A stretch of DNA of 64,000 bases from GCA-2718815 sp963578105 (GCA_963578105.1 CAUZBP010000015.1:1-64000); one strand, 5' to 3'; shown: positions 1 through 9,233, counted from the stretch's first letter. Numbers and translations: made by a program. The notes: generated by a model not told the origin, from the letters alone.

Positions 1-1
1 G

Positions 2-3000
2 GTCGTCAGTGGCGACTCCGACGGCGCGATTCACTTGGCACAAGCCGCGCTCCAGCACGATCCGCACAATCGCCAGGCTTTGGCGGTTCTTCAGACTGCC
101 GCTGGCACTGACTCCGATGAGGCCGCTGTGCTTGAACCGGAGGAACCGATCCACGAAGAGCTTTTTCCTACTGACAGCAATGCTGACTCTAATGAGGCCG
201 CTTTGTCGCCGCCGGAGGAACCGGCCAATTCCATCAACGCAGACCTTTCTCTCGTTGGCAACGATGACCTGACGCCAGGCTACGACCCGCCTGGGGGCAC
301 ATTTCTTGACGAAATCGAACAACGCCGTGGAGTGATGGTAGGGGCCATCCGTGCCGAGGTTGAATTCGGGCTTAATGAAGCTCGGCGGAAAATGAGTGCC
401 AATCCGGCTGTCGCCCGCGAAGATCTGAAGTTGCTGTTGGAAACCGTGGAACTGACTCCCGACGTGACAGCTGAGGTCAAAGAGAGGCTACGTGATAAAA
501 TCATCGTGGCACTTCAAGAGGCGAGTCGTCGTCAAGTCGAGAAGGATAGTCGAGACGAGGAAACTCGTCAGTTGTTGCAGACTGCCAATGAAAGGGGCCG
601 TTTGCTCAGCGCGCTCCTGAGGGACCAGGAAGAAATTACGCACTTGTTGGAACAGTTCAATCAACTGATGGATGAAGGGAGATATCATGAAGCGGTTGAC
701 TACCCCGCGATGGAATCCAGAGAGATTGACCCCCTCGGGACAACACCGGAAGTCGCCGTTGTGTCGGGTACCCTCAAGGCGCACTACGAGCGAGCCAAGG
801 AACTGTATGACGCCCGGACCAGAAAGTTCACGGATGTGATGTTCCTGGTCGAAAAATCTCTGATTCCGTTTTCGGATGAACCTCCCATCACCTATCCGGA
901 CCCGGACGTGTGGCGGGAATTGACCGATCGTCGCAAAAAATACGCGTCGGTAGATCTTTCAAATCCGAATGAGCGCGAGCAGGAGATTTATCGTGCCTTG
1001 GATGAACCAACACAGTTGGAGTTCCTGGAAACAGAACTTGATCAGGTGATCGGTTTTCTGGAAGACATGCACGGCATCAATATCGAACTGGACTCACGCG
1101 CCTTGGATGAGTTGGGGTTGAGTGCTGACGGTATTTTGGTCACACGTTCCTTAAATGGCATCAGCCTTAAATCTGCACTGAAGCTGATGCTCAACGAATT
1201 CGACCTGGACTACGTTATTGACAACGAAGTCCTGCTGATCACGACCTCCGAGGAAGCTAGTAGTCCCAGTCGTATGAGCACCAAGGTTTACCCGGTGGCC
1301 GACCTTGTGATTCCCATCCAATCCGGATCGATGGGTGGCATGGGAATGATGGGAATGATGGGTGGAGGAATGGGTGGAGGAATGGGTGGCATGGGTGGTG
1401 GCATGGGTGGTGGCATGGGTGGTGGCATGGGTGGAGGGATGGGACGTGGCATGGGTGGAGGCTTCTTCAATGTGGGTGATGCCATGATCCGTCAGCGCGC
1501 ACTCGAGAGGGGATTTCAAGCTTTTTCCGTGAACGACGAATTGAAACTGGGCACGACGGAAACACCTCCGGCAGGCACAGTTCAACATCTTTCCCGGAAC
1601 AAGGCGAGCGGTCGCCCGGCACGACGGATCGAGTTAGATGCGCCCGCTGAGATACCAGCAGCGGAAGCCTGGGAGCAACATTTTGCCAGCCACCGAGAAC
1701 CAGTTGCCGACGTGCGGGAAACGGCGCGTCACTTAATGCGAGTAAAAAAATACGGCCAGCTGGTCGGCATGATTCACAGTGCGCTTCGCAACAACCAGGC
1801 GCAGCCCTGGATGTACGAAGCCATGGGAATCGCCATGCAGGCCAATCGGGCACCCAAAAAGGAAATTGAGCGTGCCCTTATGTCGGCGGTTGATTTCAGC
1901 CCCCATGCGAACTCCCTGATGTATGTGGCGCTTTACATGGACAAGGTCGGGTTGGAGGAAAGGGCATTGTCGCTGTTTCGCGAGGTGAGTTCTGCCTATC
2001 CGTTTCAACCGGAACCTTATGCGCACGGACTGGCCACGGCACAACGGTTGGACGACTTGGAAGGCATCCAGTGGGCAACGCTGGGCATCTTGCGGCAGGC
2101 CTGGGCGCGGGATCAACAGGCGATTGTAGAAAACGCATTTCGCGCTGCTCATGCTACCCTGATCCAGCTAAGAGAGGATGGCCAGGAGGAAAAAGCGACC
2201 CAGTACGAACAGGCCCTGAGTGATGCGCTGGTGCGTGACGTTGGTGTACAGATCAGTTTTTCAGGTGATGCCGATGTTGACCTGAGTGTCGAGGAACCAG
2301 GCGGAACCGTTTGTTCGTTGCGAAGCAAGAGAACCACATCGGGTGGAGTGCTGGGTACGGACAATTTTTCACTGACCAGCGGCGATAACAACAGCGCTGA
2401 AGCGACCGAAACCTACATTTGTCCCTTCGGATTTGCTGGCAGATATCGACTTTCCATCCGACGAGTTTGGGGTGAGGTAGCCGCCAATAAAGTGACCGTC
2501 GACATCTTTACAAATTTCCGGACCCCGCAACAAAAACACATCAGGCAGCACATTCCGCTCAATGATAAAAACGCGGTGATTACCTTTGAACTTCCGGAGG
2601 GACGCCGTACTGAAGTCTTGGAAGACCATTTGGTGGCCCAGGCAGCTCGTACTCAAATTGCAGTGAGCCGCGCTATTCTGGCTCAACAACTCAATCGCAC
2701 GTCCTCCAGTTCGGCCGTGAAAGATTTCGATGCGTCCCGAATCAATCGCCTTGCAGCGGGTCGTTTTTTGGGTCGCTTCGGCAGACAGGTCGGTTACCAG
2801 CCGGTCATCACGACTCTCCCGGCAGGAGGCAACTTGCAGGCGACGGCTGTCATTTCTGCAGATCGCCGCTACGTACGCATCACCCCAACGCCCTTTTTCT
2901 CCTCAATTGGTGCGGTGCGGTCATTTACATTTTCCGGTGGCCAGGCTGGCATGGGTGGCATGGGTGGCATGGGTGGTGGTGGCATGGGTGGTGGTGGCAT

Positions 3001-3103
3001 GGGTGGTATGGGTGGAGGTATGGGTGGAGGTATGGGTGGAGGTATGGGTGGAGGTATGGGTGGAGGTATGGGTGGAGGTATGGGTGGAGGGGGAATGTTC
3101 TAG
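2..3103 (+). CDS. Large TPR/secretin-N-like protein with Gly-Met repeats (5' end missing)
   Basis: The open frame runs in from the window edge: codons before the first TTG at 35 already read as a TPR-like helix, so the true start lies upstream. Order seen: TPR-like start, a charged helical part (about nt 290-1000), a short module resembling the STN/secretin N-terminal fold (about nt 1020-1260, with a D-x-R-A-L-x-x-L-G-L motif), a first Gly-Met repeat (nt 1330-1470), a second TPR-like helical region (nt 1690-2250), a beta-rich part, and a C-terminal Gly-Met repeat ending at the stop (nt 2947-3099). Planctomycetes often encode such large envelope proteins. The function is unknown. The two repeats are of the GGMGGGM type and are low-complexity DNA prone to copy-number change. 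Confidence 0.75.
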   Translation, partial: VVSGDSDGAIHLAQAALQHDPHNRQALAVLQTAAGTDSDEAAVLEPEEPIHEELFPTDSNADSNEAALSPPEEPANSINADLSLVGNDDLTPGYDPPGGTFLDEIEQRRGVMVGAIRAEVEFGLNEARRKMSANPAVAREDLKLLLETVELTPDVTAEVKERLRDKIIVALQEASRRQVEKDSRDEETRQLLQTANERGRLLSALLRDQEEITHLLEQFNQLMDEGRYHEAVDYPAMESREIDPLGTTPEVAVVSGTLKAHYERAKELYDARTRKFTDVMFLVEKSLIPFSDEPPITYPDPDVWRELTDRRKKYASVDLSNPNEREQEIYRALDEPTQLEFLETELDQVIGFLEDMHGINIELDSRALDELGLSADGILVTRSLNGISLKSALKLMLNEFDLDYVIDNEVLLITTSEEASSPSRMSTKVYPVADLVIPIQSGSMGGMGMMGMMGGGMGGGMGGMGGGMGGGMGGGMGGGMGRGMGGGFFNVGDAMIRQRALERGFQAFSVNDELKLGTTETPPAGTVQHLSRNKASGRPARRIELDAPAEIPAAEAWEQHFASHREPVADVRETARHLMRVKKYGQLVGMIHSALRNNQAQPWMYEAMGIAMQANRAPKKEIERALMSAVDFSPHANSLMYVALYMDKVGLEERALSLFREVSSAYPFQPEPYAHGLATAQRLDDLEGIQWATLGILRQAWARDQQAIVENAFRAAHATLIQLREDGQEEKATQYEQALSDALVRDVGVQISFSGDADVDLSVEEPGGTVCSLRSKRTTSGGVLGTDNFSLTSGDNNSAEATETYICPFGFAGRYRLSIRRVWGEVAANKVTVDIFTNFRTPQQKHIRQHIPLNDKNAVITFELPEGRRTEVLEDHLVAQAARTQIAVSRAILAQQLNRTSSSSAVKDFDASRINRLAAGRFLGRFGRQVGYQPVITTLPAGGNLQATAVISADRRYVRITPTPFFSSIGAVRSFTFSGGQAGMGGMGGMGGGGMGGGGMGGMGGGMGGGMGGGMGGGMGGGMGGGMGGGGMF
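1330..1470 (+). repeat. Low-complexity ATGGGTGGN repeat inside the coding region
   Basis: Imperfect tandem array of ATGGGTGGH units coding for Gly-Gly-Met. A second, more regular array lies at 2947-3099 in the same gene. Confidence 0.9.
2947..3099 (+). repeat. Tandem ATGGGTGGAGGT-type array at the end of the gene
   Basis: Runs of GGCATGGGT followed by several near-identical 12-base units (GGTATGGGTGGA) code for the C-terminal Gly-Gly-Gly-Met tail. Near-perfect unit identity implies recent expansion or gene-conversion-like homogenisation. Confidence 0.9.
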
Positions 3104-3170
3104 ATCGAGATTTGCGGGGTCGGTGGAGGCAGCGACGTAGGCCCCGACAGTTACTTCTCTCGCTGGAAAT

Positions 3171-3193
3171 ATTCGCGGCCCGATACCGCGAAT
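3171..3193. terminator. Possible hairpin between convergent genes
   Basis: ATTCGCGG and CCGCGAAT form a perfect 8-base stem with a 7-base loop between the end of the large repeat protein and the end of groES. There is no clear U-run on either strand, so a role as terminator is only a guess. Confidence 0.35.
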
Positions 3194-3224
3194 CTGTCTG
3201 TCGGAGTTTTACAACCGGACCGGA

Positions 3225-3557
3225 TTATTCTTCCAGCTTGTGCGGATCTTCTCGCCGAAAGACTGCCACGACGTCGTCGACAGGTATGACAAAGAGCTGA
3301 TTGTCCGGTTCGAAATCGACAGGAATGGAGTTTTTCGGATGAAATAAGATCTTGTCGTATTGTCGCAGGGGCACATCCTCGTCGTGCTCAATCCGGGTAG
3401 AAATGGCGACGATACGACCCGTGATAGTAGGAATCTCCGACTGGTCCGGTAATGCGATACCCCCTTTGGTTTCTCGTTTCGACTCGTCTTTCCTGACGAG
3501 AACACGTGCACCGATCGGTTCGACATACTCCAACTTTTGCTTACGAGTCTTTGGCAT
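3225..3557 (-). CDS. groES: Co-chaperonin GroES (Cpn10)
   Basis: A 110-residue protein with the GroES beta-barrel pattern: an N-terminal P-x-G-x-R-V-L-V-R strand, a mobile loop region with K-G-G-I-A-L-P, a G-R-I-V-A-I strand, and a late D-x-I-L-F strand. GroES caps GroEL and helps fold cytosolic proteins. The length is slightly above the usual 95-100 because of an N-terminal extension and a longer C-terminus. No groEL is adjacent, so this is a solitary copy; planctomycetes often have several scattered groES/groEL genes. The gene stands alone, convergent with the gene on its left. Confidence 0.9.
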   Translation of the reverse strand: MPKTRKQKLEYVEPIGARVLVRKDESKRETKGGIALPDQSEIPTITGRIVAISTRIEHDEDVPLRQYDKILFHPKNSIPVDFEPDNQLFVIPVDDVVAVFRREDPHKLEE

Positions 3558-4081
3558 CAGTTCGCATTCCTCGGGATTCGTGATGAAGGACGTCGCAGCG
3601 AGTCGGCGTTGTTCAGAGACCCACTAAAACGTTTGGCCTGCCAACTCTACGGAATGACGCCTACGGGAAATGGATACATTATCTTCTCTGGGAAGCCAGC
3701 ATTCCAGGATGGTTGGCCCGGCGAGAGATCGAATGATTCGTTCGAATTTCCACCATTGAAAAGCCTAATCTTCCTGTTCTCTTGGGGCAAGAGACAGGAG
3801 GCCTCCGCTGAAGTTGCCCAGATTTCAAGTCCTGCAGCTTCGATTCCATGATTTGTGATCACCGGCCAGAACCACACAATGTTTGACTATACTCTAACCG
3901 GACTTTCTTTACTTTGCTAGGTTTGCCAGATGACAAAGTTTTTGGGTTTGACCCCCGGTTGACCTGGGCTTGTATTTCCCCCCAGTTATGGCAAAATAAC
4001 GAGTTTGCCGCAGGCTGCCCGTCTTGCCGATGGGGGGCCTGGAAATGTATCAGGAAAGTGTGCTGTAAAAGAGGGCGATTG
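3558..4081. other. Intergenic region between divergent groES and rplY
   Basis: About 520 bases with no convincing gene. It must hold the promoters for both flanking genes, but I could not fix -35/-10 pairs with confidence. Short frames here have no recognisable family signature, and no tRNA or other structured RNA was seen. Confidence 0.6.
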
Positions 4082-4705
4082 ATGGCGGAAGTACTTAACG
4101 TTGCGCTTAGGGAACTGTTTGGAAAACGTCGGGTTCGTCGCTTGCGCGCAGGTGGCCAGATACCGGCGGTACTGTACGGGCATGGGAAGGAAAGCCTCAG
4201 CCTGAGTATACCGGCCACCGAATTTTCAACGGCAATTCGTCGTGGCACGCGACTTGTCGAACTCGCAGGTGGAACAACGGATACGGCCCTGATTCGAGAG
4301 GTGCAGTGGGATCCCTTTGGGGTCGAGGTTTTGCACGCGGATTTGGTGCGGGTTTCTGCCGACGAGTCGATAGAAACGCCCTTGTCCATCGAACTGCGGG
4401 GACGCGCGCCGGGCACGACTCAAGGCGGTGTCGTGGAACTGTTGGCCCATGAAGTTGTGGTGGAATGCCCGGTCACGGCTATTCCAGAGAAACTGGAGTT
4501 GAACATCAATGCACTGGAATTGGGGGAATCGCTTACGGCTGCCGAACTGGTGTTGCCTCCGGGTGCCAAGTTGGTAACGGCGGCGGATCAAGTACTGGTG
4601 CAATGTATCGTGCCGTTCTCGGAAGAAGAAGAGGATGAAGTAGAGGCAGCAGATATCAGTGAACCCGAACTAATCGGCCGTAAGGAAGAAGAGGAAGAAG
4701 CATAA
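4082..4705 (+). CDS. rplY: 50S ribosomal protein L25 (CTC/TL5 form)
   Basis: The 207-residue protein has the L25 N-terminal 5S-rRNA-binding barrel (G-K-R-x-x-R-R-L-R-A-G-G-Q-I-P-A-V-L-Y-G) followed by the second TL5/CTC beta domain and a very acidic tail (E-E-E-E-D-E and K-E-E-E-E-E-A). The ATG at 4082 is chosen because homology begins there; the open frame extends upstream to 3914 without family similarity. A purine-rich AGAGGG lies upstream. It is the first gene of the run rplY-pth-rpsF-ssb-rplI-dnaB and is 22 bases ahead of pth. Confidence 0.92.
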   Translation: MAEVLNVALRELFGKRRVRRLRAGGQIPAVLYGHGKESLSLSIPATEFSTAIRRGTRLVELAGGTTDTALIREVQWDPFGVEVLHADLVRVSADESIETPLSIELRGRAPGTTQGGVVELLAHEVVVECPVTAIPEKLELNINALELGESLTAAELVLPPGAKLVTAADQVLVQCIVPFSEEEEDEVEAADISEPELIGRKEEEEEA

Positions 4706-4727
4706 GAGTCTTGAAAAGGTTGAATTG

Positions 4728-5288
4728 ATGAAATTGGTCGTGGGCCTGGGGAACCCAGGGAGGAAGTACCATGGGACCCGCCATAACATCGGATTTGCCG
4801 TCATTGGCAGGCTTGTTGATCGATATGGATCCGGCAAGGTGCGTGTTCGAAATCAGGGGGAGTTAACTGAGGCCAACTTGGATGGAGTACGAGTTCTGCT
4901 GCTCTGCCCGCAGACGTACATGAACCGGAGCGGAAGCAGCGTGCAGCCGGCTTGCGACTTTTATCAAATCGAACCTCACGACTTGTTAGTCATTTGCGAC
5001 GATTTTAATTTGCAACTAGGTAAAATTCGTTTTCGCCGTGCGGGTTCGGCTGGTGGGCAAAAAGGGTTAGCCGATACTATCCAGCGGATGGGCAGTGACG
5101 CCGTTCCGCGACTGAGAATAGGAATTGGACCGGTTCCTGAACGATGGGATCCGGCGGATTTTGTACTGGGGAGATTTTCTGCAGATGATGTTGAATTGGC
5201 CGACGAAATGGTCGGAAGAGCGGCTGACGCAACGGTTGCCTGGGCGAATGAAGACATCGAGCACTGCATGAATCAATACAACGGTTAA
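4728..5288 (+). CDS. pth: Peptidyl-tRNA hydrolase
   Basis: Pth releases peptides from peptidyl-tRNA that drops off ribosomes. The 186-residue protein opens with V-G-L-G-N-P-G and has the catalytic His in T-R-H-N-I-G (His19) plus Asn9, the Y-M-N-R-S-G motif (Asn66) and D-D at 91-92. The usual G-G-H-N-G-L loop reads G-G-Q-K-G-L here (Gln111, Lys112), so the Asn equivalent to E. coli Asn114 is replaced by Lys. The ATG at 4728 is preferred over the TTG one codon earlier because family proteins begin with M-K-L. It sits between rplY and rpsF in a likely operon. Confidence 0.93.
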   Translation: MKLVVGLGNPGRKYHGTRHNIGFAVIGRLVDRYGSGKVRVRNQGELTEANLDGVRVLLLCPQTYMNRSGSSVQPACDFYQIEPHDLLVICDDFNLQLGKIRFRRAGSAGGQKGLADTIQRMGSDAVPRLRIGIGPVPERWDPADFVLGRFSADDVELADEMVGRAADATVAWANEDIEHCMNQYNG

Positions 5289-5321
5289 ATGATGCGGAAA
5301 TTACTTTGAGGGGAGTTTGAT

Positions 5322-5819
5322 TTGGCACAAAACGTTTATGAAGGCATGTTTCTCTTGGATTCCAACCGGTATGCAAAGGATCCAGGGGGTGTTTCGGAGA
5401 AAATTCTGAAACTGATACAGAGTTGTGGCGGTGAATTACTTGCCAGTCGGCTCTGGAACGAACAGAAATTGGCTTTTTCGGTCAAAGGACATCGCAAAGG
5501 TACCTACTGGCTCACCTATTTTCGTATGAATAGCAGCAAGTTGACCGACCTCGACCGCCAAAGCCAGCTCAATGAAAACGTCTTGAGAAGTCTTGTCCTC
5601 AAAATTGATCCTCGTTTGGTGGATGCCCTGGTGGAACATGCCACGGGCGGTGATCGTGTGGAAGCGGTTGAAGATGCCACGCCAGTTGATTCGGAGGTCG
5701 TTCAGCAGGACGATAAGAAACTGGAAAACAAGGACGATAAGAAACTGGAAAACAAGGACGATAAGAAACTGGAAAACAAGGACGATAAGAAACTGGAAAA
5801 CACAACTCCCCTCCCTTGA
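5322..5819 (+). CDS. rpsF: 30S ribosomal protein S6 with repeat tail
   Basis: Residues 1-110 match S6 (Y-E-G-M-F-L-L-D start, E-x-x-L-L-x-x-R-L-W region, T-Y-W-L-T-Y-F and V-L-R-S-L-V-L-K). S6 binds S18 and 16S rRNA in the platform of the small subunit. The start is TTG, after a strong GAGGGGAG site. The C-terminus carries four copies of D-D-K-K-L-E-N-K from a 24-base tandem repeat, giving a charged, probably disordered tail not found in standard S6. It lies between pth and ssb. The usual rpsR neighbour (S18) is absent from this cluster. Confidence 0.9.
   Translation: MAQNVYEGMFLLDSNRYAKDPGGVSEKILKLIQSCGGELLASRLWNEQKLAFSVKGHRKGTYWLTYFRMNSSKLTDLDRQSQLNENVLRSLVLKIDPRLVDALVEHATGGDRVEAVEDATPVDSEVVQQDDKKLENKDDKKLENKDDKKLENKDDKKLENTTPLP
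5709..5804 (+). repeat. 24-base tandem repeat, four copies, in rpsF
   Basis: Unit GACGATAAGAAACTGGAAAA plus CAAG, at 5709, 5733, 5757 and 5781. Copies 1-3 are identical and the fourth differs only in its last bases (CACA in place of CAAG). Each copy codes for eight residues in frame, so changes in copy number keep the frame. Confidence 0.95.
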
Positions 5820-6041
5820 TATCTACCTAATTCGGCAAACAGGACAGGGCGTGCAAACTCGCACAATGTTTCACATGGGGTGAGTTACCTGAAAAGCATT
5901 TTCTGAGGGATTTTCAGCAGGCACTTGCCTTCTAACGGATGGTTTGCTAAATTTTCAGTAATAGGGAACGTTTGTTCAGTTGTTTCCGTTGTCAGAGGGT
6001 CACCCAGGCGCAAAACGCAATCCCCCAAAAGGAGTCCGGTG

Positions 6042-6512
6042 ATGGCTAGTAGTTTCAACCGAGTGATCTTGCTAGGTAACCTAACGCGTGACGTAGAGAT
6101 ACGGTACATTCCCAGCGGCATGGCCGTAACCGACATTGGTTTGGCAGTGAACGACCGGCGCAAGAATCAGTCTGGTGAATGGACAGAAGAAACGACTTTT
6201 GTTGACGTCACGTTGTGGGGGCGTACGGCCGAGGTGGCAGGGGAATATTTAAGCAAAGGGTCTCCGATTCTGATTGAAGGGCGACTGAAATTAGAGAGTT
6301 GGGAGACAGAAGGCCAAAAGAGGTCAAAACTGAAGGTGGTGGGTGAACGGATGCAGATGGTGGGTGGACGTTCGGGGGGCAACGTTGCCGAGGCAGGCGA
6401 ATCTCGTCGTGCTTCACGGTCGGTGGACCAGAATGAGTACAATCAACCCGCCGCCGTATCGGCTTCAGAACCCCCTGCCGGGGATGAAACGAGTGAAGAT
6501 ATTCCGTTTTAA
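6042..6512 (+). CDS. ssb: Single-stranded DNA-binding protein
   Basis: The 156-residue protein has an OB fold from residue 4 to about 108 (F-N-R-V-I-L-L-G-N-L-T-R-D-V-E and the W-G-R-T-A-E-V-A strand), a low-complexity linker, and the conserved acidic tip E-D-I-P-F that recruits replication and repair partners. The ATG at 6042 is set by homology and by the AAAAGGAG site just upstream; the frame extends further but without similarity. It lies in the rpsF-ssb-rplI-dnaB cluster, which links translation and replication genes. Confidence 0.95.
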   Translation: MASSFNRVILLGNLTRDVEIRYIPSGMAVTDIGLAVNDRRKNQSGEWTEETTFVDVTLWGRTAEVAGEYLSKGSPILIEGRLKLESWETEGQKRSKLKVVGERMQMVGGRSGGNVAEAGESRRASRSVDQNEYNQPAAVSASEPPAGDETSEDIPF

Positions 6513-6647
6513 CCAGGTTTGCGACAATTGATTGTGTGAGGGTTGGGTTTTTTCGTACGTGGCAAGCTGGACTCAAGACGACGGACTTAGAGCTACAAAT
6601 CAGCAGAATTTTTCTCAAACTCGAAATACTTTTTCTAGGATCGTCCC

Positions 6648-7211
6648 ATGGCTGGTACAAAAGTAAAAAGGCGTAAAGTCGGTCGGCGAGCAAAAAGGTT
6701 GCCGAAAGGCCCCAACGGTGGTATCGAGTTGCTTTTGATTCAGTCGGTGGAAGATCTGGGCCAACAGGGGGATGTGGTCGAGGTGAAGTCAGGTTTTGCC
6801 AAGAACTATCTCCTTCCTCAGGGTCTGGCAACCATTGCGAACGACCATCATAAACGTATGGTGGAAAAGCATCGTGAACGATTGCTGGAGATTGAAAAGG
6901 TCAGGCTGGCTGATTTGCGCCAATTTGCTGAGGCGATCGCCAGGCAAAGCGTTACGATTGAAGCAAATGCCAACGACGATGGACATCTGTATGGTAGTGT
7001 GGGAGCACCTGAAATCGTAGCAGCTCTTAAAAGTCAAAACTTCAATTTGGTGGTCGGTCAAGTTCATCTGGAAGGACCGTTGAAAGAAGTGGGACTTTAT
7101 ACAGTCAAATTGCAGATTACCTCTGAAATCGATACGAATCTCAAAGTCTGGGTGGTGCCCTCTGTGGCTGAGGAAGGCAAAGATGAAGGGCAAGAAGCGG
7201 CCGAGAACTAG
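6648..7211 (+). CDS. rplI: 50S ribosomal protein L9 with basic N-terminal extension
   Basis: The core L9 begins at about residue 26 (I-E-L-L-L-I-Q-S-V-E-D-L-G-Q-Q-G-D-V-V-E-V-K) and has the L9 signature region K-N-Y-L-L-P-Q-G-L-A, a long connecting helix and the C-terminal domain. About 25 extra residues at the start are strongly basic (K-V-K-R-R-K-V-G-R-R-A-K-R). L9 bridges 23S rRNA domain V to the neighbouring ribosome. At 187 residues it is longer than the usual ~150. The ATG at 6648 follows an AGGA site at suitable spacing. Confidence 0.92.
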   Translation: MAGTKVKRRKVGRRAKRLPKGPNGGIELLLIQSVEDLGQQGDVVEVKSGFAKNYLLPQGLATIANDHHKRMVEKHRERLLEIEKVRLADLRQFAEAIARQSVTIEANANDDGHLYGSVGAPEIVAALKSQNFNLVVGQVHLEGPLKEVGLYTVKLQITSEIDTNLKVWVVPSVAEEGKDEGQEAAEN

Positions 7212-7561
7212 CGGATCTCCAGGAAAACGATTTGCTGCGGTATAACCACTTGAATGCATGGAAAGGGACTCTTGCCTGTTCATCTGAAACAGGGGAGTGA
7301 ATTCTGTGATACGGACGCACCAACTTGCGAAGTTCAGTTGATGTCGCGGGGCAGGTTGGAAGCATAAAAATTGCCGAATTAAAGGTAGATGACCGGTTTC
7401 TATTGCCACGGTTCCGCCTGTGGCGATTCTTCGGTCAGTGGATTCTCCGGCGGCGATTTCTTTTTTCTGGCGTCCGAGCCTGTCCTCTTGCCATTTTTGG
7501 TAGAGCACAGGAGAATTCCAGGTCGCCCTGTTCACGAGCCTAACCCCAAGAGGAAATTGCT
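7212..7561. other. Gap between rplI and dnaB
   Basis: About 350 bases without a credible gene, longer than other gaps in this cluster. dnaB may therefore have its own promoter. No terminator hairpin or recognisable RNA gene was seen. Confidence 0.5.
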
Positions 7562-8992
7562 GTGTCCACGACTCAAAGGATGGACCCACCTGCCCGGTCT
7601 GTAAAGGTTTCGGCTGAAATTTTGGATCGTCAGCCTCCAGTCAATCTGGAAGCTGAACAAGGTGTTTTGGGTAGCATCATGTTGAATCCGGATGTCTTGG
7701 ACGACGTGGCTTTGATTTTGCAGTCGGACGACTTTTACGATGAAGCCAATCGTAAGTTGTTCAAGCACCTGGTGGGCATGTATGAAGATGGGAGAAAATT
7801 TGACGTCACCCTGTTGGTGGAACGTTTGAAATCAACGGGCGACTTCGATGTCGTCGGCGGTAATGCTTTTCTCGAGAAAACATTCAATTCGGTTGCAAAT
7901 TCGGCACACGCTCGTTACTACGCTGAAATCGTTCGTGACAAATCGACCTGCCGTTCTTTGATCAACGCGAGTACCGAGATCCTGCGGGACGCCTACTCTG
8001 AATCAGCTGATGCCGATGAACTGTTGAGTTTCTCGGAACAGAAGATCTTTTCCATTCAGGACAAGCGCCAGACAGGCGCTATCTCGACGATGAACCAATT
8101 GATGGAGGATGCGATCGAACGGTTGGATGCGAGATTGCGGGGGGAAGATCCCGTCAATTGCGTTGACACCGGATTCGCTGACGTGGACGAATTGCTGACA
8201 GGATTTCACAAGTCTCAACTGATTGTGTTGGCTGCCAGACCAGGTATGGGAAAAACGGCACTGGCAATGAATTTTGCGGAAAACATTTCCATGAGTTTTG
8301 GCCACCCGGTTCTCTACATGAGTCTTGAAATGTCCACGGTGGAACTCGCTGATCGAATGCTGTGTTCTATAGCTCAGGTTGATAGCCACAAGCTACGTAA
8401 GTGGTCGCCGCTTTCGGAACAGGAAAGACAGCGAATGGTTGAAAAGGCGGCAGAGATGAGCAGTGCGCCCCTCTTTGTTGACGATACCCCGGGACGGCGC
8501 GTGGTCGAAATTGCGGCGGCGGCGCGCCGGATTAAACGCCAGGAAGGTCGTCTGGGGTTAATCGTTATCGATTATCTGCAACTCATTGAACCGGACAACC
8601 CACGGGCTCCCCGACAGGAACAGGTTGCCAAAATGACGCGGCGTTTAAAGCTTTTGGCGCGCGACATCCAGGTTCCCATCCTTTGTCTGGCCCAACTGAA
8701 TCGTCAGGCTGAAGAGGGTCGGGTCACTCGTCCTAGGCTTAGTCACTTGCGTGAATCGGGCGCCATTGAACAGGATGCTGATGTTGTGATGTTCATCCAC
8801 CGTTCGGAAGTTGACCAGGAGAATTCCGACGATCGCGGCACTGTTGAGGGCGAAGCAGAATTGATTGTGGCCAAACAGCGTAATGGTCCAATGGGAAGTG
8901 TCAAACTGACCTGGAGAAAACAGTTTACTCGGTTCGATGATCGAGCGCTCCCCTATCAAGAAGACTTCGATGGCTTCAATCAACGAGGCTGA
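7562..8992 (+). CDS. dnaB: Replicative DNA helicase DnaB
   Basis: DnaB unwinds the fork as a hexamer and binds primase. The 476-residue protein has the N-terminal domain (N-L-E-A-E-Q-G-V-L-G-S-I-M, residues 28-40), a linker helix, and the RecA-like C-terminal domain: Walker A A-R-P-G-M-G-K-T at about 225, Walker B L-I-V-I-D-Y-L-Q at about 338, then L-K-x-L-A-R-x-x-x-V-P and L-S-H-L-R-E-S-G-A-I-E-Q-D-A-D-V. The start is GTG, supported by AGAGGAAA eight bases upstream. It is last in the rplY-to-dnaB run. Confidence 0.96.
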   Translation: MSTTQRMDPPARSVKVSAEILDRQPPVNLEAEQGVLGSIMLNPDVLDDVALILQSDDFYDEANRKLFKHLVGMYEDGRKFDVTLLVERLKSTGDFDVVGGNAFLEKTFNSVANSAHARYYAEIVRDKSTCRSLINASTEILRDAYSESADADELLSFSEQKIFSIQDKRQTGAISTMNQLMEDAIERLDARLRGEDPVNCVDTGFADVDELLTGFHKSQLIVLAARPGMGKTALAMNFAENISMSFGHPVLYMSLEMSTVELADRMLCSIAQVDSHKLRKWSPLSEQERQRMVEKAAEMSSAPLFVDDTPGRRVVEIAAAARRIKRQEGRLGLIVIDYLQLIEPDNPRAPRQEQVAKMTRRLKLLARDIQVPILCLAQLNRQAEEGRVTRPRLSHLRESGAIEQDADVVMFIHRSEVDQENSDDRGTVEGEAELIVAKQRNGPMGSVKLTWRKQFTRFDDRALPYQEDFDGFNQRG

Positions 8993-9233
8993 TTTTTAGT
9001 CGGGTCGGAAAATGTCCGGCCATCGTCTTTAAAGTGGGCTGATCTGGCTTGGAAAGAAAAACTTTGGATCGGCAGTCGGCACGCGTACAGCGCCAACCAG
9101 TACGAACACGTGGTTCTATCCTCAGGAAAACCGGCCCTACAAACGAACCGGGAAAAGAGGGACGGCCACGAAGGACCGTGCCGGGTGGCGACCAGTAAAC
9201 CATTCCAAGTGATCTTGCCACCGACAGCAAGAA

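Noticed and set aside
1151..1588. Long minus-strand frames rich in His/Thr or Pro/Met over the Gly-Met repeat
   Set aside because: They are antisense shadows of the repetitive coding strand.
3640..3860. Possible small RNA or tRNA upstream of rplY
   Set aside because: No cloverleaf, no T-loop GTTCRA signature and only a short hairpin.
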